From: Bradyrhizobium cajani | Lineage (GTDB): Bacteria; Pseudomonadota; Alphaproteobacteria; Rhizobiales; Xanthobacteraceae | Direction: 5' to 3' | Length of the DNA stretch: 64,000 nt | NCBI RefSeq assembly: GCF_009759665.1 | Contig: NZ_WQNE01000012.1 | Span: forward strand, 124,001 to 188,000 | In this document: positions 1 to 8,831 of the stretch, one piece after another | Position numbering within the stretch: the stretch's first letter is position 1 | Layout: the number at the start of each line of letters is the position of its first letter | Translations under genes and position numbers: made by a program | Notes under the pieces: generated by a model | The model's database searches: none | What the model was told of the DNA's origin: nothing | What the model saw: only the letters and a program-made list of their open reading frames with translations

Positions 1-39
1 GTGCGCGACGCCTTCGATCCGCGCAAGACGTTCAGGTAG
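1..39 (+). CDS. C-terminal end of an ABC transporter permease (YejE-like), partial
   Basis: Only the last twelve codons are present, reading VRDAFDPRKTFR and then TAG. This is the kind of tail seen on inner-membrane permeases of the oligopeptide/YejE family, which commonly end in a DAFDPRK motif. The stop lies four bases before the ATG of a double ATPase of the same transporter type, so the two are very probably co-transcribed. The identification rests on that short tail plus context; the rest of the gene lies outside the window. Confidence 0.6.
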   Translation: MRDAFDPRKTFR

Positions 40-43
40 TCCG

Positions 44-1681
44 ATGGACGCGATCAACCAGCCCCTGCTCAGCGTGCGCGACCTCTCGGTGGCCTTCCAC
101 CAGGGCGGCGCCACCACGGTCGCGGTCGACAAGGTCTCGTTCCAGATCAAGCGCGGCGAATGCGTGGCGCTGGTCGGCGAGTCCGGCTCCGGCAAGTCGG
201 TCAGCGCGCTCTCGATCCTGAAGCTATTGCCTTATCCGAACGCTTCGCATCCTTCGGGCAGCATCCGCTTCAAGGGGCAGGAACTGATCGATCAGTCCGA
301 GCAGCAGATGCGGGAGATCCGCGGCAGCGACATCTCCATCATCTTCCAGGAGCCGATGACCTCGCTCAATCCGCTGCACACGATCGAGGCGCAGATCGGC
401 GAGATCATCCAGCTGCACAATCCGACCAGCAATGCCGAGGCGCGCAAGCGGACGCTGGAGCTGCTGACCCAGGTCGGCATCCCCGAGCCCGAAACGCGGC
501 TGAAGAGTTATCCGCACCAGCTCTCCGGCGGCCAGCGCCAGCGCGTGATGATCGCGATGGCGCTCGCCAACGAGCCGGATCTGTTGATTGCGGACGAGCC
601 GACCACGGCGCTCGACGTCACCGTGCAGGCGCAGATCCTGGCGCTGCTCGCCGAGATCCGCGCGCGGCTCGGCATGAGCCTGCTCTTCATCACCCACGAT
701 CTCGGCATCGTACGCCGCATCGCCGATCATGTCTGTGTCATGAAGAACGGCGAGATCGTCGAGCAGGGGCCGGTCGAGCAGGTCTTCAGGACCCCGAAAC
801 ATCCCTATACGCGCGATCTGCTCGCGGCGGAGCCGAAGCCCGATCCGGCGCCGCCGCAGCCCGGTGCGCCGGTGGTGATGTCGGCCAATGATTTGAAAGT
901 GTGGTTCCCGATCAAGCGCGGCCTGATGCGCAAGACCGTGGGTCACATCAAGGCGGTCGACGGCGTCAATGTCGCCGTGCGCAAGGGCGAGACGCTCGGC
1001 GTCGTCGGCGAATCCGGCTCGGGCAAGACCACGCTGGGGCTGGCGCTGTTGCGGCTGATTTCCTCGAACGGACGCATCGTGTTCCTGGGCAATGACATCC
1101 AGGGCCTCCGCTTCAAGGAGATGCGGCCCTATCGACGCGACATGCAGATCGTGTTCCAGGATCCGTTCGGTTCGCTCAGCCCGCGCATGTCGGTCGCGGA
1201 CATCGTTGCCGAAGGCCTGTCCGTGCATCAGCCAAACCTGTCGCGCGAGGAGCGCGAGGCGCGCGTCGTCAAGGCGCTCGAGGACGTCGGGCTGAAGCCG
1301 GATACGCGCTACCGCTATCCGCACGAATTCTCCGGCGGCCAGCGCCAGCGCATCAGCATCGCACGCGCGGTGGTGCTGGAGCCGGATTTCGTCGTGCTGG
1401 ACGAGCCGACCAGCGCGCTCGACATGCTGTTCCAGGCGCAGATGGTCGATCTCCTGCGAGAACTCCAGCGCAAGCGCGATCTCACCTACATGTTCATCTC
1501 GCACGACCTGCGCGTCGTCGCCTCGCTCGCCAGCCACCTCATCGTGATGCGCGGCGGCAAGGTGGTCGAGGAAGGCCAGGCCGCCGAGCTCTTCAAGAAC
1601 CCGAAGACCGATTACACCCGCGCGCTGTTCGCCGCGGCGTTCCGGCTGGAGACGGCCGGGAACGGCTCGGTGGCGACCTAG
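44..1681 (+). CDS. yejF: ABC transporter ATP-binding protein with two nucleotide-binding domains, YejF-like
   Basis: This 545-residue cytoplasmic ATPase would power import of peptides, microcin-C-like compounds or muropeptides. It is two fused NBDs. The first has Walker A GESGSGKS at 45-52, signature LSGGQRQR at 160-167 and Walker B LLIADEP at 180-186. The second has Walker A at 323-330, signature FSGGQRQR at 430-437 and Walker B VVLDEP at 451-456. A proline-rich linker near 266-278 separates them. It starts four bases after the permease stop, so translation is likely coupled. Double ATPases of this type serve YejBEF and also some Dpp/Opp systems. The short YejE-like tail upstream favours Yej, which in Rhizobiales has been linked to peptidoglycan-peptide uptake. 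The exact substrate is inferred. Confidence 0.8.
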   Translation: MDAINQPLLSVRDLSVAFHQGGATTVAVDKVSFQIKRGECVALVGESGSGKSVSALSILKLLPYPNASHPSGSIRFKGQELIDQSEQQMREIRGSDISIIFQEPMTSLNPLHTIEAQIGEIIQLHNPTSNAEARKRTLELLTQVGIPEPETRLKSYPHQLSGGQRQRVMIAMALANEPDLLIADEPTTALDVTVQAQILALLAEIRARLGMSLLFITHDLGIVRRIADHVCVMKNGEIVEQGPVEQVFRTPKHPYTRDLLAAEPKPDPAPPQPGAPVVMSANDLKVWFPIKRGLMRKTVGHIKAVDGVNVAVRKGETLGVVGESGSGKTTLGLALLRLISSNGRIVFLGNDIQGLRFKEMRPYRRDMQIVFQDPFGSLSPRMSVADIVAEGLSVHQPNLSREEREARVVKALEDVGLKPDTRYRYPHEFSGGQRQRISIARAVVLEPDFVVLDEPTSALDMLFQAQMVDLLRELQRKRDLTYMFISHDLRVVASLASHLIVMRGGKVVEEGQAAELFKNPKTDYTRALFAAAFRLETAGNGSVAT

Positions 1682-1687
1682 CCGTCA

Positions 1688-1716
1688 TCCGGGCGTGCGA
1701 CGACGCGACGCCCGGA
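1688..1716 (+). terminator. Possible terminator hairpin after the YejF-like gene
   Basis: A nine-base perfect stem, TCCGGGCGT paired with ACGCCCGGA, closes an eleven-base loop seven bases after the stop codon. There is no clear T run, only TTTCG just beyond. It could equally be a remnant of an intergenic repeat. Confidence 0.35.
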
Positions 1717-1756
1717 GCGTTTCGCAAAAGGCTGCACCTGACAAGTCGCGTTGATT

Positions 1757-1984
1757 TTACGCGGCGCGTTCCTTGTCTGACGGTTCCTCGATCTTGGTCG
1801 CAGTTTCTTCCAACCGCTTTTCGTAACTGGCCTCGATCCTCTCGATACTATCGGCCCACATCCTCAGCATCGAGACCTGAAAGTGCATCATCGGCTTCAG
1901 GGCGTTCATGCCGATTGCTGTCGCTGCGGCGATGCGCCGTTGCTGGTCGCGTGCGAAACGGTCTGCATTGGTACTGTCTGCCAT
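1757..1984 (-). CDS. Small helical protein of unknown function, possibly phasin-like
   Basis: The product is 75 residues and acidic to neutral, with a predicted amphipathic helical core around residues 20-60 and a charged tail ending KIEEPSDKERAA. It has no signal peptide or membrane segment. An AAGGAG ribosome binding site lies about ten bases before the ATG, which supports the start. The AATAIGMNALKPMMHFQVSMLRM-type stretch (residues 20-42) resembles the short helical, phasin-like proteins of Bradyrhizobium, but no family can be assigned with confidence. It is followed on the same strand side by another small unknown gene upstream at 2022, and the two may form a small operon. Confidence 0.6.
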   Translation of the reverse strand: MADSTNADRFARDQQRRIAAATAIGMNALKPMMHFQVSMLRMWADSIERIEASYEKRLEETATKIEEPSDKERAA

Positions 1985-2021
1985 GCTGTTCGCTCCTTCG
2001 CTCTGGTATTATTGCCTAAAG

Positions 2022-2303
2022 CTATCTGCCGGATTGTGAATTGCTTGCTTCCAAACATTCGGCCAAAGCCTGATCTGCCGCGAGCCTAGCACATTGGTCG
2101 TCATGCAATTCGTCGAGCTTTTTCAAGTAGGCGACTGCGGCTGTTTGCAAGAGATTGAAATCATCCTCGCCGGTATCGCGAAGATTGGAGATGTAGCTGT
2201 AGAGGGCGGAACGCCTGCTGTCGTTCTCGCTGACGCCGCTATGGAGCAGCAAGTAGTGTCGCCAAGCGAACGCACACGCGCCTTCTCTGGCCTGAGAACT
2301 CAT
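2022..2303 (-). CDS. Small protein of unknown function
   Basis: This is a 93-residue soluble protein, mostly helical by composition, with no motif I recognise. The gene is supported by a strong GGGAGGTG ribosome binding site four bases before the ATG and by normal codon use. It lies 37 bases upstream of the other small gene on this strand, so the two may be co-transcribed. The 238 bases between its start and the NlpC/P60 gene hold its presumed promoter and nothing else I can name. Confidence 0.55.
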   Translation of the reverse strand: MSSQAREGACAFAWRHYLLLHSGVSENDSRRSALYSYISNLRDTGEDDFNLLQTAAVAYLKKLDELHDDQCARLAADQALAECLEASNSQSGR

Positions 2304-2541
2304 GGGGCACCTCCCAAAGCCAGAGAAAGACTAACGTCGCGTTTCGTTCCGCATATCTCCTCAGATGTAACGTTTGTTCCGTAGCTGCGCCGCGAGGTGC
2401 CGATTTGCCGGGAGCGCGCTGGCCTTTCGAGGGCAGGGCGTAATTGTGCTTAGAGAATGAGAGGTTCCGTTATGTCAGCAACTGCGTCCCGAAGCCTGTT
2501 CCAAGAGCAAGGTCGCGTTTCCGATCCGCTCGATCCACGCT

Positions 2542-3396
2542 CTACAGCCGCTTGATCGCGGCGACCTCGCTGCCAGCCTGCCTGATCCGCGCGATCGCCG
2601 GCTCGATCGGCTCGATCACGGTCGCCATGTGATGCGCGTTGGCATGAACCATAGTGCTGCCGTCGCGAACGATGGCGACATGGCCGTTCCAGAAGATCAG
2701 ATCGCCGCGTTGAAGCGTCTTCGTCTCATGCGCCTCCAGCGTGCGGCCGATGCCTGCCTGCTGCATGTCGCTGTCGCGCGGGCAGCCGATGCCTGCTGAT
2801 GTCAGCGAGACCTGGACCAGGCCCGAGCAATCGATGCCGAGGCTGCTCTTGCCGCCCCAGAGATAGGGCGTGCCGACGAAGCGCTCCGCCACGGCAACGA
2901 AGTCCGGTTCGCGATGGTCGAGTGGCGCAAGATGCATCTTCGGCAGGTATTGCCCATTGCGCGTCACGGCAAAGCCTGCGTCCTCACGGGCAACGGCAAT
3001 CTTCGCGCCCAGGACCAGCGTGTCCACCGGGGGCAGCTTGATCGAGGGGCCGGGAAAGGCAAGGGTGCTGAGCGCAGTGACCTTGTGCGTCGGTTCGGCC
3101 AATGGTTTTGCCAGCGCCGCATCGGGCAGCCAGCCGACATAGCCATCGCCGTTGAGCTGACCCCAGGCCCAGCCTTCGCCGTTGCGGTCGTAGATGGTGA
3201 CGCGTTCGCCGCGCAGCGCCTCGGTCATCAGCATCGCGTTCGGCGACGGCTGCTCGCGCACGGGCGCGCTCGCCTCGATCACCTCGAATTCCTCGCCGGT
3301 GACGAAGCGCTCCGCCTCGACCTTGCCTTCGAGATATTTCGCGGCGAGATCGCCCCGCGCCGGCGTCAGCCTTGGATCGTGTCTTGGGTCATGCAT
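2542..3396 (-). CDS. NlpC/P60 family cysteine peptidase with an N-terminal SH3-like region
   Basis: The protein has 284 residues. NlpC/P60 enzymes cut peptide bonds in peptidoglycan stems, typically between D-Glu and the diamino acid. The C-terminal catalytic domain (about 163-275) shows the expected triad: Cys190 in GIDCSGLVQ, His239 in NGHVAIV and His251 in HANAHH. The middle (about 40-95) looks like a bacterial SH3 domain, with GWAWGQL and GYVGWLP. There is no signal peptide, so it may act on recycled muropeptides in the cytoplasm. Its ATG overlaps the end of the M17 aminopeptidase gene by eight bases, so the two are translated together, a pairing that fits stepwise breakdown of stem peptides. 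Confidence 0.88.
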   Translation of the reverse strand: MHDPRHDPRLTPARGDLAAKYLEGKVEAERFVTGEEFEVIEASAPVREQPSPNAMLMTEALRGERVTIYDRNGEGWAWGQLNGDGYVGWLPDAALAKPLAEPTHKVTALSTLAFPGPSIKLPPVDTLVLGAKIAVAREDAGFAVTRNGQYLPKMHLAPLDHREPDFVAVAERFVGTPYLWGGKSSLGIDCSGLVQVSLTSAGIGCPRDSDMQQAGIGRTLEAHETKTLQRGDLIFWNGHVAIVRDGSTMVHANAHHMATVIEPIEPAIARIRQAGSEVAAIKRL

Positions 3397-4762
3397 AGCG
3401 CTCGCTCAGCAATGCGTAGATGGCGCGGGCAGCCTGGCATTCGCCGCCTTCGGGCCGTGCCGGTTTCGCCGACGGCGTCCAGCCAAAGATGTCGACATGC
3501 AGCCAGCTCCTGGCCTCTTCGACGAAGCGTTGCAGGAACAACGCGCAGGTGATCGAGCCGGCAAAGCCGCCGGACGGCGCATTGGTGATGGTGGCCGTCT
3601 TGGAATCCAGCCACGCATCGTAAGGCGCCCACAGTGGCATGCGCCACAACGGATCATTCTCCTTCATTGCGCAGCGCGCGACGTCGGCGGCCAGCGTCTC
3701 ATCATTGGTGTAAAAGGGCGGTAAATCCGGCCCCAGCGCGACGCGCGCGGCGCCGGTCAGCGTGCCCAGATCAATCAGCAAGTCCGGCTTCTCCTCGTCG
3801 GCCAGCGCCAGCGCGTCGGCGAGCACCAGCCTGCCTTCCGCATCGGTGTTGCCGATTTCGACGGTGATGCCCTTGCGCGAGGTGAAGATGTCGAGCGGGC
3901 GGAAGGCATTGCCGGCGACCGCGTTTTCCACGGCCGGAATCAGCACGCGCAGCCGGACCTTCAGCTTCGCGTCCATCACCATGCGCGCCAGCGCCAGCAC
4001 GTTGGCGGCGCCGCCCATGTCCTTCTTCATGATCAGCATGCCGCTCGACGGCTTCAGGTCGAGCCCGCCGGTGTCGAAGCAGACGCCCTTGCCGACCAGC
4101 GTCACCTTGGGATGGCTGCGGTCGCCCCAGATGATGTCGATCAGCCGCGGCGCGCGGTCGGACGCCATGCCGACGGCGTGGATCAGCGGAAAATCCGTCT
4201 TCAAATCCTCGCCGATGGTGCAGGCGAAGCTTGCGCCGAATTCGGCGGCGAGGTCTTGCGCGGCTGCGGCCAGCTCCTCCGGGCCCATGTCGTTGGACGG
4301 CGTGTTGATGAGGTCACGCGCCAGCATCGCGGCATCGGCGATCCGCTCGATCTCGGTCGCGTCGACGCCATCGGGCGGCACCAGCCGGACATCGGGACGA
4401 TCAGCCTTGCGGTAGCGCGCGAAGCGATAGCATCCCAGTGCGAAAGCGAGCGCCGCCAGCCGCGCATCGTGCGGTGCATTGGCAAAGCGATAAGTGCCGG
4501 GCGGCAGCAGGCCGGGCAGGGCACCCGGCCGGAACGGGTCGCGCGATCTTGCGCCCCGGTCATCGAGGCCGAACAGCACCTGTGCAATTGCGCCGTCGGG
4601 CGCTGGCAGCGCGAGATAGCCGCCGGGCTTGCCGGCGAAGGCGCTGGCTGTGGCGAACTGGCGTTGCGCCGGCGGCAGCGTCTCGGCGACCTCATCCCAG
4701 CTCGACTTGGTGACGAAGGTGATCGGGATGGCGGTGGGCGACGTCTCGAAGACAGAAGGCAT
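3389..4762 (-). CDS. Leucyl aminopeptidase family protein (M17)
   Basis: A 457-residue cytosolic di-metal aminopeptidase that removes N-terminal residues from peptides. The M17 signature NTDAEGRL is intact at 305-312. The metal and substrate region KGVCFDTGGLDLK is at 225-237 and MKKDMGG at 245-251. Length and layout match the shorter PepB-like branch common in alphaproteobacteria. The gene is first in a two-gene unit: its stop falls inside the NlpC/P60 gene by eight bases. The 218 bases upstream are shared with a divergent small membrane protein and probably carry both promoters. Confidence 0.9.
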   Translation of the reverse strand: MPSVFETSPTAIPITFVTKSSWDEVAETLPPAQRQFATASAFAGKPGGYLALPAPDGAIAQVLFGLDDRGARSRDPFRPGALPGLLPPGTYRFANAPHDARLAALAFALGCYRFARYRKADRPDVRLVPPDGVDATEIERIADAAMLARDLINTPSNDMGPEELAAAAQDLAAEFGASFACTIGEDLKTDFPLIHAVGMASDRAPRLIDIIWGDRSHPKVTLVGKGVCFDTGGLDLKPSSGMLIMKKDMGGAANVLALARMVMDAKLKVRLRVLIPAVENAVAGNAFRPLDIFTSRKGITVEIGNTDAEGRLVLADALALADEEKPDLLIDLGTLTGAARVALGPDLPPFYTNDETLAADVARCAMKENDPLWRMPLWAPYDAWLDSKTATITNAPSGGFAGSITCALFLQRFVEEARSWLHVDIFGWTPSAKPARPEGGECQAARAIYALLSERYA

Positions 4763-4980
4763 TGGCGGGTCCGGATCGTCAGATCAAGCAGGTCGTACGA
4801 ACGGACGAGACTTCGCAGAGTTTTGCCGCGGCTGCAATCTGCTTTGCCGTCACCGTTCAGCGAGCCGCTACTCGCAGCATGGGGGCCATGCTAGGTTCCG
4901 GCAACGGCCGCCGGATCTTGTGGGAAAAGCGTGCAGAAATCGCCGGCGGCCGAAGACCAAGCCTGCCGGGAGGAATTGCA

Positions 4981-5184
4981 ATGGAATTCGTGTGGAGCGT
5001 GGTCACATTCATCGGCCAGGTCGTCGAGGCGATTTTTGGCTATGTCGAGCATCACCATTGGATCTTCGCGTTCCTCGCCGGCGGCTATGTCTTCTATCTC
5101 CACGACCGTTCGATCCATGCGCGGTTCGATGCGCTGGACAAGCGCGTTGACGAAGTTCGCAAGCGGCTCGCCATCGAATATTGA
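4981..5184 (+). CDS. Small single-pass membrane protein of unknown function
   Basis: The product is 67 residues. Residues about 5-36 are hydrophobic and aromatic (FIGQVVEAIFGYV then WIFAFLAGGYVFYL), giving one membrane helix or a re-entrant pair. A charged helical tail, ARFDALDKRVDEVRKRLA, could form a short coiled coil. I chose the ATG at 4981 because GGGAGG lies about seven bases upstream; a longer reading frame exists upstream but without a site. It precedes a calcineurin-like phosphoesterase by 210 bases on the same strand. Confidence 0.6.
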   Translation: MEFVWSVVTFIGQVVEAIFGYVEHHHWIFAFLAGGYVFYLHDRSIHARFDALDKRVDEVRKRLAIEY

Positions 5185-5394
5185 TCGGTTGGACGAAACC
5201 ATCGTCGGGCGGACCTCGTATCGATCCTGAGAACTGCCGTTCACGGGTGCGTGGCCGCAGCCCTTTACTAGCGCTGGGGTTGTGGCATTATCGGCCAATA
5301 TTTTAGATTGTGCCGTGCGATTGCGCACGTATCGAGCGCGAAGGCATTTCTCTGATCGTTTGGGCGGCGCAGCATTCGCAATGAACGGCGCAAA

Positions 5395-6894
5395 ATGGAT
5401 AGATCGTTCGTCATCGTGCAGATTTCCGACCTGCATCTGGATGGGTCGGGCCGGCTGCTCGCGGCGATCGAGGTCCTCGTCGCCGCTTTCCGTGAGAGGA
5501 TGGCGGACTTCGCGCACGTTCCCGACCGCATCCTGCTGATCACGGGCGATCTGGTGGACGATCCGACGCCGCGCGCGCTCGACGAAGCGCTCGCCGTCAT
5601 CGCATCCTTCCGGCAGAGCGGATTGTTCACCGACATCCAGGCGGTCGCCGGCAACCACGACGTCAAGCGCCCGAGCCAACGTGCGGGCCGTCACGACGCC
5701 TATGATTACCTGCATCTGCCGCGGACCTCGAAGAGCATCTACTACCGCCAGGCCGGCCTCGATCTGGTGCTGCTGGATTCCAACCGCGCCAGCCTCGCGA
5801 CGCTCGCGCGCGGGATCGATCAGCGGGCCTACAGCGCCACGGTCACGGATTCCGCCCGGCTCAGCGTCGAGCTCGCGGGCAGCCTCGGGTCGGCCGGACG
5901 CGGCGATTATGCAGAGCCGGCGGAAAATCTGGTGCGGGTGCTGGCGCTGCACCATCATCCGTTGCCGCAGGCGACGGGCGAAGGGAAACGCTTTCTCGGC
6001 GCTCCCGACGAACCGCTGATGTATCTCGCCGCGCCCGCGACCTTCCTCGAAGCGGCGACCTCGCTCAACGTCAATCTGGTGCTGCACGGACACCGCCATG
6101 TCGAGGGACTGACCCGCTATTCGATCCCCGATCCGCGCGCCACGCGGTGCGAGAGCGGCGAAGCGTTCTGGCGCACGATCTACGTGCTCTCCTGTCCGTC
6201 TTCGACCGGGCAGGGCGGTGACGATGCAGGCTTCAACATCGTCCATTTCGGCCCGACGTCGCGGCCCGGCCGCACCGAGTACCGGTTCGCGATCACCCGC
6301 TATTCGCGGCCGCGCAACGATGGCGTCTTCAGGCTGCTGGATTCGAATCTGCCGGACGGCGTGATCAGGCTGCCGGCAGGGCGGGATTATTCCCGTGACC
6401 CGGCGTTCCAATCGATGATCGAGATCGGCTCGTGTGCGACGCTGACGCGGGATCAGGTCGCGGCATTGGCTCGCCGGCTCCTGACGCGCCGCGCCTTCTA
6501 TGCCGACGGCGAGCCGGGCTGGTCGCAGGCGCTCCACACCTATCTCGTCACCTCCCATGCCTGGGCCGATCTCGACGGCAAGTTCGCAAGGTCGGGGCGT
6601 AAGGACGACCTTGAGGCGCTCGCCGCGGTGACGGGGCTGCTGCGCCGACTGATCGAACAAGCCACCGAGGTGCTCGGCATCGATGACGTTCGGCTCGACC
6701 AGCTTTGCGCAAAGCGTCTGGTCAATCGCGACGACCTCCAGCGCGAATGGCCGGGGATGCCCCGCGCGGGGATCGATGCGGAGGCGCAAGTGCGGCGGAA
6801 ACTGCAATTGCTGCGTGACCTGAACGAGCAGGTGAAGGTGCTCGGCCCCGATCTCGGCCTCGGCGGCGAGGTGCCGCCGCAGACGCCTCCGTGA
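5395..6894 (+). CDS. Calcineurin-like metallophosphoesterase with a large unknown C-terminal region
   Basis: The product has 499 residues. The N-terminal half is a di-metal phosphoesterase: SDLHLD at 11-16, GDLVDD at 51-56, GNHD at 86-89, HHH at 186-188 and HGHRH at 231-235, in the usual order. The second half (about 260-499) has no motif I recognise and ends with a charged helical segment. No signal peptide or membrane segment is seen, so it should be cytoplasmic. The substrate cannot be read from the sequence; nucleotides, cyclic nucleotides and phosphoproteins are all used by this superfamily. The ribosome binding site is weak. Confidence 0.85.
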   Translation: MDRSFVIVQISDLHLDGSGRLLAAIEVLVAAFRERMADFAHVPDRILLITGDLVDDPTPRALDEALAVIASFRQSGLFTDIQAVAGNHDVKRPSQRAGRHDAYDYLHLPRTSKSIYYRQAGLDLVLLDSNRASLATLARGIDQRAYSATVTDSARLSVELAGSLGSAGRGDYAEPAENLVRVLALHHHPLPQATGEGKRFLGAPDEPLMYLAAPATFLEAATSLNVNLVLHGHRHVEGLTRYSIPDPRATRCESGEAFWRTIYVLSCPSSTGQGGDDAGFNIVHFGPTSRPGRTEYRFAITRYSRPRNDGVFRLLDSNLPDGVIRLPAGRDYSRDPAFQSMIEIGSCATLTRDQVAALARRLLTRRAFYADGEPGWSQALHTYLVTSHAWADLDGKFARSGRKDDLEALAAVTGLLRRLIEQATEVLGIDDVRLDQLCAKRLVNRDDLQREWPGMPRAGIDAEAQVRRKLQLLRDLNEQVKVLGPDLGLGGEVPPQTPP

Positions 6895-6987
6895 GGGGCA
6901 GGTAGGCTGACGTTAACTGGCCGTTAGGGTTAACAGTCTATTGCTGGCGCGTTCGGCTCGATCAATCGGCACCAGAGTCACAGCGTC

Positions 6988-7800
6988 ATGCGTCAATCGT
7001 TCAGCCTTGCCCGGCTTCTTGTGTCCACCGCGCTGGTCGCGGCGGTGACCGCTGGCCTTGGCGGCTGCACCGCCATGTCGAAACTCACGGAGTCGACGGG
7101 TTCGATCGGGTCGTCCGCGGAGGCCGCTCCCACCGACCCCGCGCGCGCCGTCGAAGTCTATGGCGGGCGCTACCGCGCCAATCCGAAGGACGCCGACGCG
7201 GCGCTCGCTTATGGCCAGGCCTTGCGCGCCAATGGCCAACGCGCCCAGGCCGCCGCCGTGCTCGAGCAGGCGACCATCGCCAATCCCGGCAACAAGGCGC
7301 TGCTCGCCCAATACGGCCGTGCGCTCGCCGACAACGGCAATTTCCAGCAGGCCTTCGACGTGCTGTCGAAAGCGCATTCGCCCGATAACCCGGACTGGCG
7401 CCTGCTCTCGGTGCAGGGCACCGCGCTCGACCAGATGGGACGTCACGAGGAGGCGCGTTCCTACTATGCGAGCGCGCTGAAGATCGCGCCGGGCGATCCC
7501 GGCGTGCTCTCCAATCTCGGCCTGTCCTACATGTTGTCGAGGGACCTGCCCAAGGCCGAGGACGCGCTGCGGCAAGCCTACGCTTCGCCACGTGCGAGCG
7601 CCCGGGTGCGGCAGAATCTCGGCCTGGTCGTCGGCCTCCAGGGCCGCTTCGCCGAAGCCGAGACCATCGTGAAGGCAGACCTGCCGCCGGACCAGGCCGC
7701 GGCGAATGTGGCCTACCTGAAGGACATGCTGAGCCGCAATGACGCCCCGCGCGGCGCCTCGAAGCGGACTCCCGTCGCCTCGCTCAGCCAGGCCGACTGA
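6988..7800 (+). CDS. tadD: TPR lipoprotein TadD of the Tad pilus system
   Basis: A 270-residue outer-membrane lipoprotein that acts as a pilotin or assembly factor for Tad secretion. The lipobox LGGC places the lipidated Cys at residue 27 after a hydrophobic signal. TPR-like helical repeats fill about residues 55-230, with typical spacing in AYGQALRANGQ, LAQYGRALADNG and LSNLGLSYMLS. It is convergent with the Tad operon on the other strand and ends only 47 bases from tadC, so it closes the cluster. The name rests on the lipobox, the repeats and this position. Confidence 0.8.
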   Translation: MRQSFSLARLLVSTALVAAVTAGLGGCTAMSKLTESTGSIGSSAEAAPTDPARAVEVYGGRYRANPKDADAALAYGQALRANGQRAQAAAVLEQATIANPGNKALLAQYGRALADNGNFQQAFDVLSKAHSPDNPDWRLLSVQGTALDQMGRHEEARSYYASALKIAPGDPGVLSNLGLSYMLSRDLPKAEDALRQAYASPRASARVRQNLGLVVGLQGRFAEAETIVKADLPPDQAAANVAYLKDMLSRNDAPRGASKRTPVASLSQAD

Positions 7801-7847
7801 TCACACTTGATCCACGCGTCTTGAAGTCGCCCGCGGGTCGCGGCGCG

Positions 7848-8822
7848 TCACTGCATCTCGGTGATCTTGATGCCGGTCGGTCCGAGAATGACCACGAACA
7901 GCACCGGCAGGAAGAACAGGATCATCGGCACTGTCAGCTTCGGCGGCAAGGCCGCGGCTTTCTTCTCGGCCTCGTTCATGCGCATGTCGCGGTTTTCCTG
8001 CGCCATGACGCGCAGGGAATGCCCGAGCGGGGTGCCGTAACGCTCCGCCTGCTGAAGCGCCAGACATACCGACTTGACGCCCTCGAGCCCGGTGCGCCGC
8101 GACAAGTTCTCATAGGCGACCTTGCGATCCTGCAAATAGGACAGTTCGGCCGTGGTCAGGGTGAACTCCTCCGACAACGCAATCGACTGGCCCACGATCT
8201 CGGTGGCGACCTTGCGAAACGCCATTTCGACCGACATGCCGGATTCGATGCAGATCAGGAGCAGGTCGAGCGCGTCGGGAAAGGCACGCTTGATCGAGAG
8301 CTGGCGCTTGGAGATCGCGTTCCTGAGGAACAGCATCGGCGCCTGGAGGCCGAGATAGGCGGCGCCGATGCAGATGCCCAGCTTGATCGGCATCGACTGC
8401 TCCATGTGAGCGATCACGAACACATAGATGACCGAGCCCACGAACAGCACGATCGGGGACACCATGCGGGCGAACAGGAAGGTGACATAGGGCGCCTGGC
8501 AGCGATAACCCGCCATGATGAGCTTGTCCCGCGCGGCTTCCTGCGCGAGCCATTTGGTGAGGTTGAAGTCCTCGACGACCTTGGAGACGATCTGCTTCGG
8601 CGTCTGACGCAGCGAGACCTTTTCGTTCTTGTTGAGGCGCTCGCGCTCGCGCTGCCGGATGCGCTCGCGCTCGCTCGCCACCGCCTTCATGCGCTTGGAG
8701 AGGCCCTCGCCGGCGAACAGCGGCATCACCAGCGTATAGACGGTGGCGCTGGCGGCGATAGCCGCCAGCAGCATGGTCATGAAGCGGACGTCATGCAGTT
8801 TCGAAACGAGAAACTCGACCAT
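7848..8822 (-). CDS. tadC: Tad pilus inner-membrane platform protein TadC
   Basis: A 324-residue integral membrane protein of the type II secretion F family. It would form the inner-membrane platform on which the CpaF ATPase drives pilin polymerisation. Membrane segments are seen near the N terminus (FMTMLLAAIAASATVYTLV), in the middle (two segments around 135-185) and at the C terminus (VPMILFFLPVLFVVIL). The F domain lies between them, with AFPDALDLLLICIESGMS. It is the last gene of the operon, nine bases after tadB. Confidence 0.9.
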   Translation of the reverse strand: MVEFLVSKLHDVRFMTMLLAAIAASATVYTLVMPLFAGEGLSKRMKAVASERERIRQRERERLNKNEKVSLRQTPKQIVSKVVEDFNLTKWLAQEAARDKLIMAGYRCQAPYVTFLFARMVSPIVLFVGSVIYVFVIAHMEQSMPIKLGICIGAAYLGLQAPMLFLRNAISKRQLSIKRAFPDALDLLLICIESGMSVEMAFRKVATEIVGQSIALSEEFTLTTAELSYLQDRKVAYENLSRRTGLEGVKSVCLALQQAERYGTPLGHSLRVMAQENRDMRMNEAEKKAAALPPKLTVPMILFFLPVLFVVILGPTGIKITEMQ

Positions 8823-8831
8823 ATGGCACCG

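Noticed and set aside
4891..6807. A 638-codon open frame on the minus strand.
   Set aside because: Opposite the metallophosphoesterase, whose five metal motifs are intact and in order.
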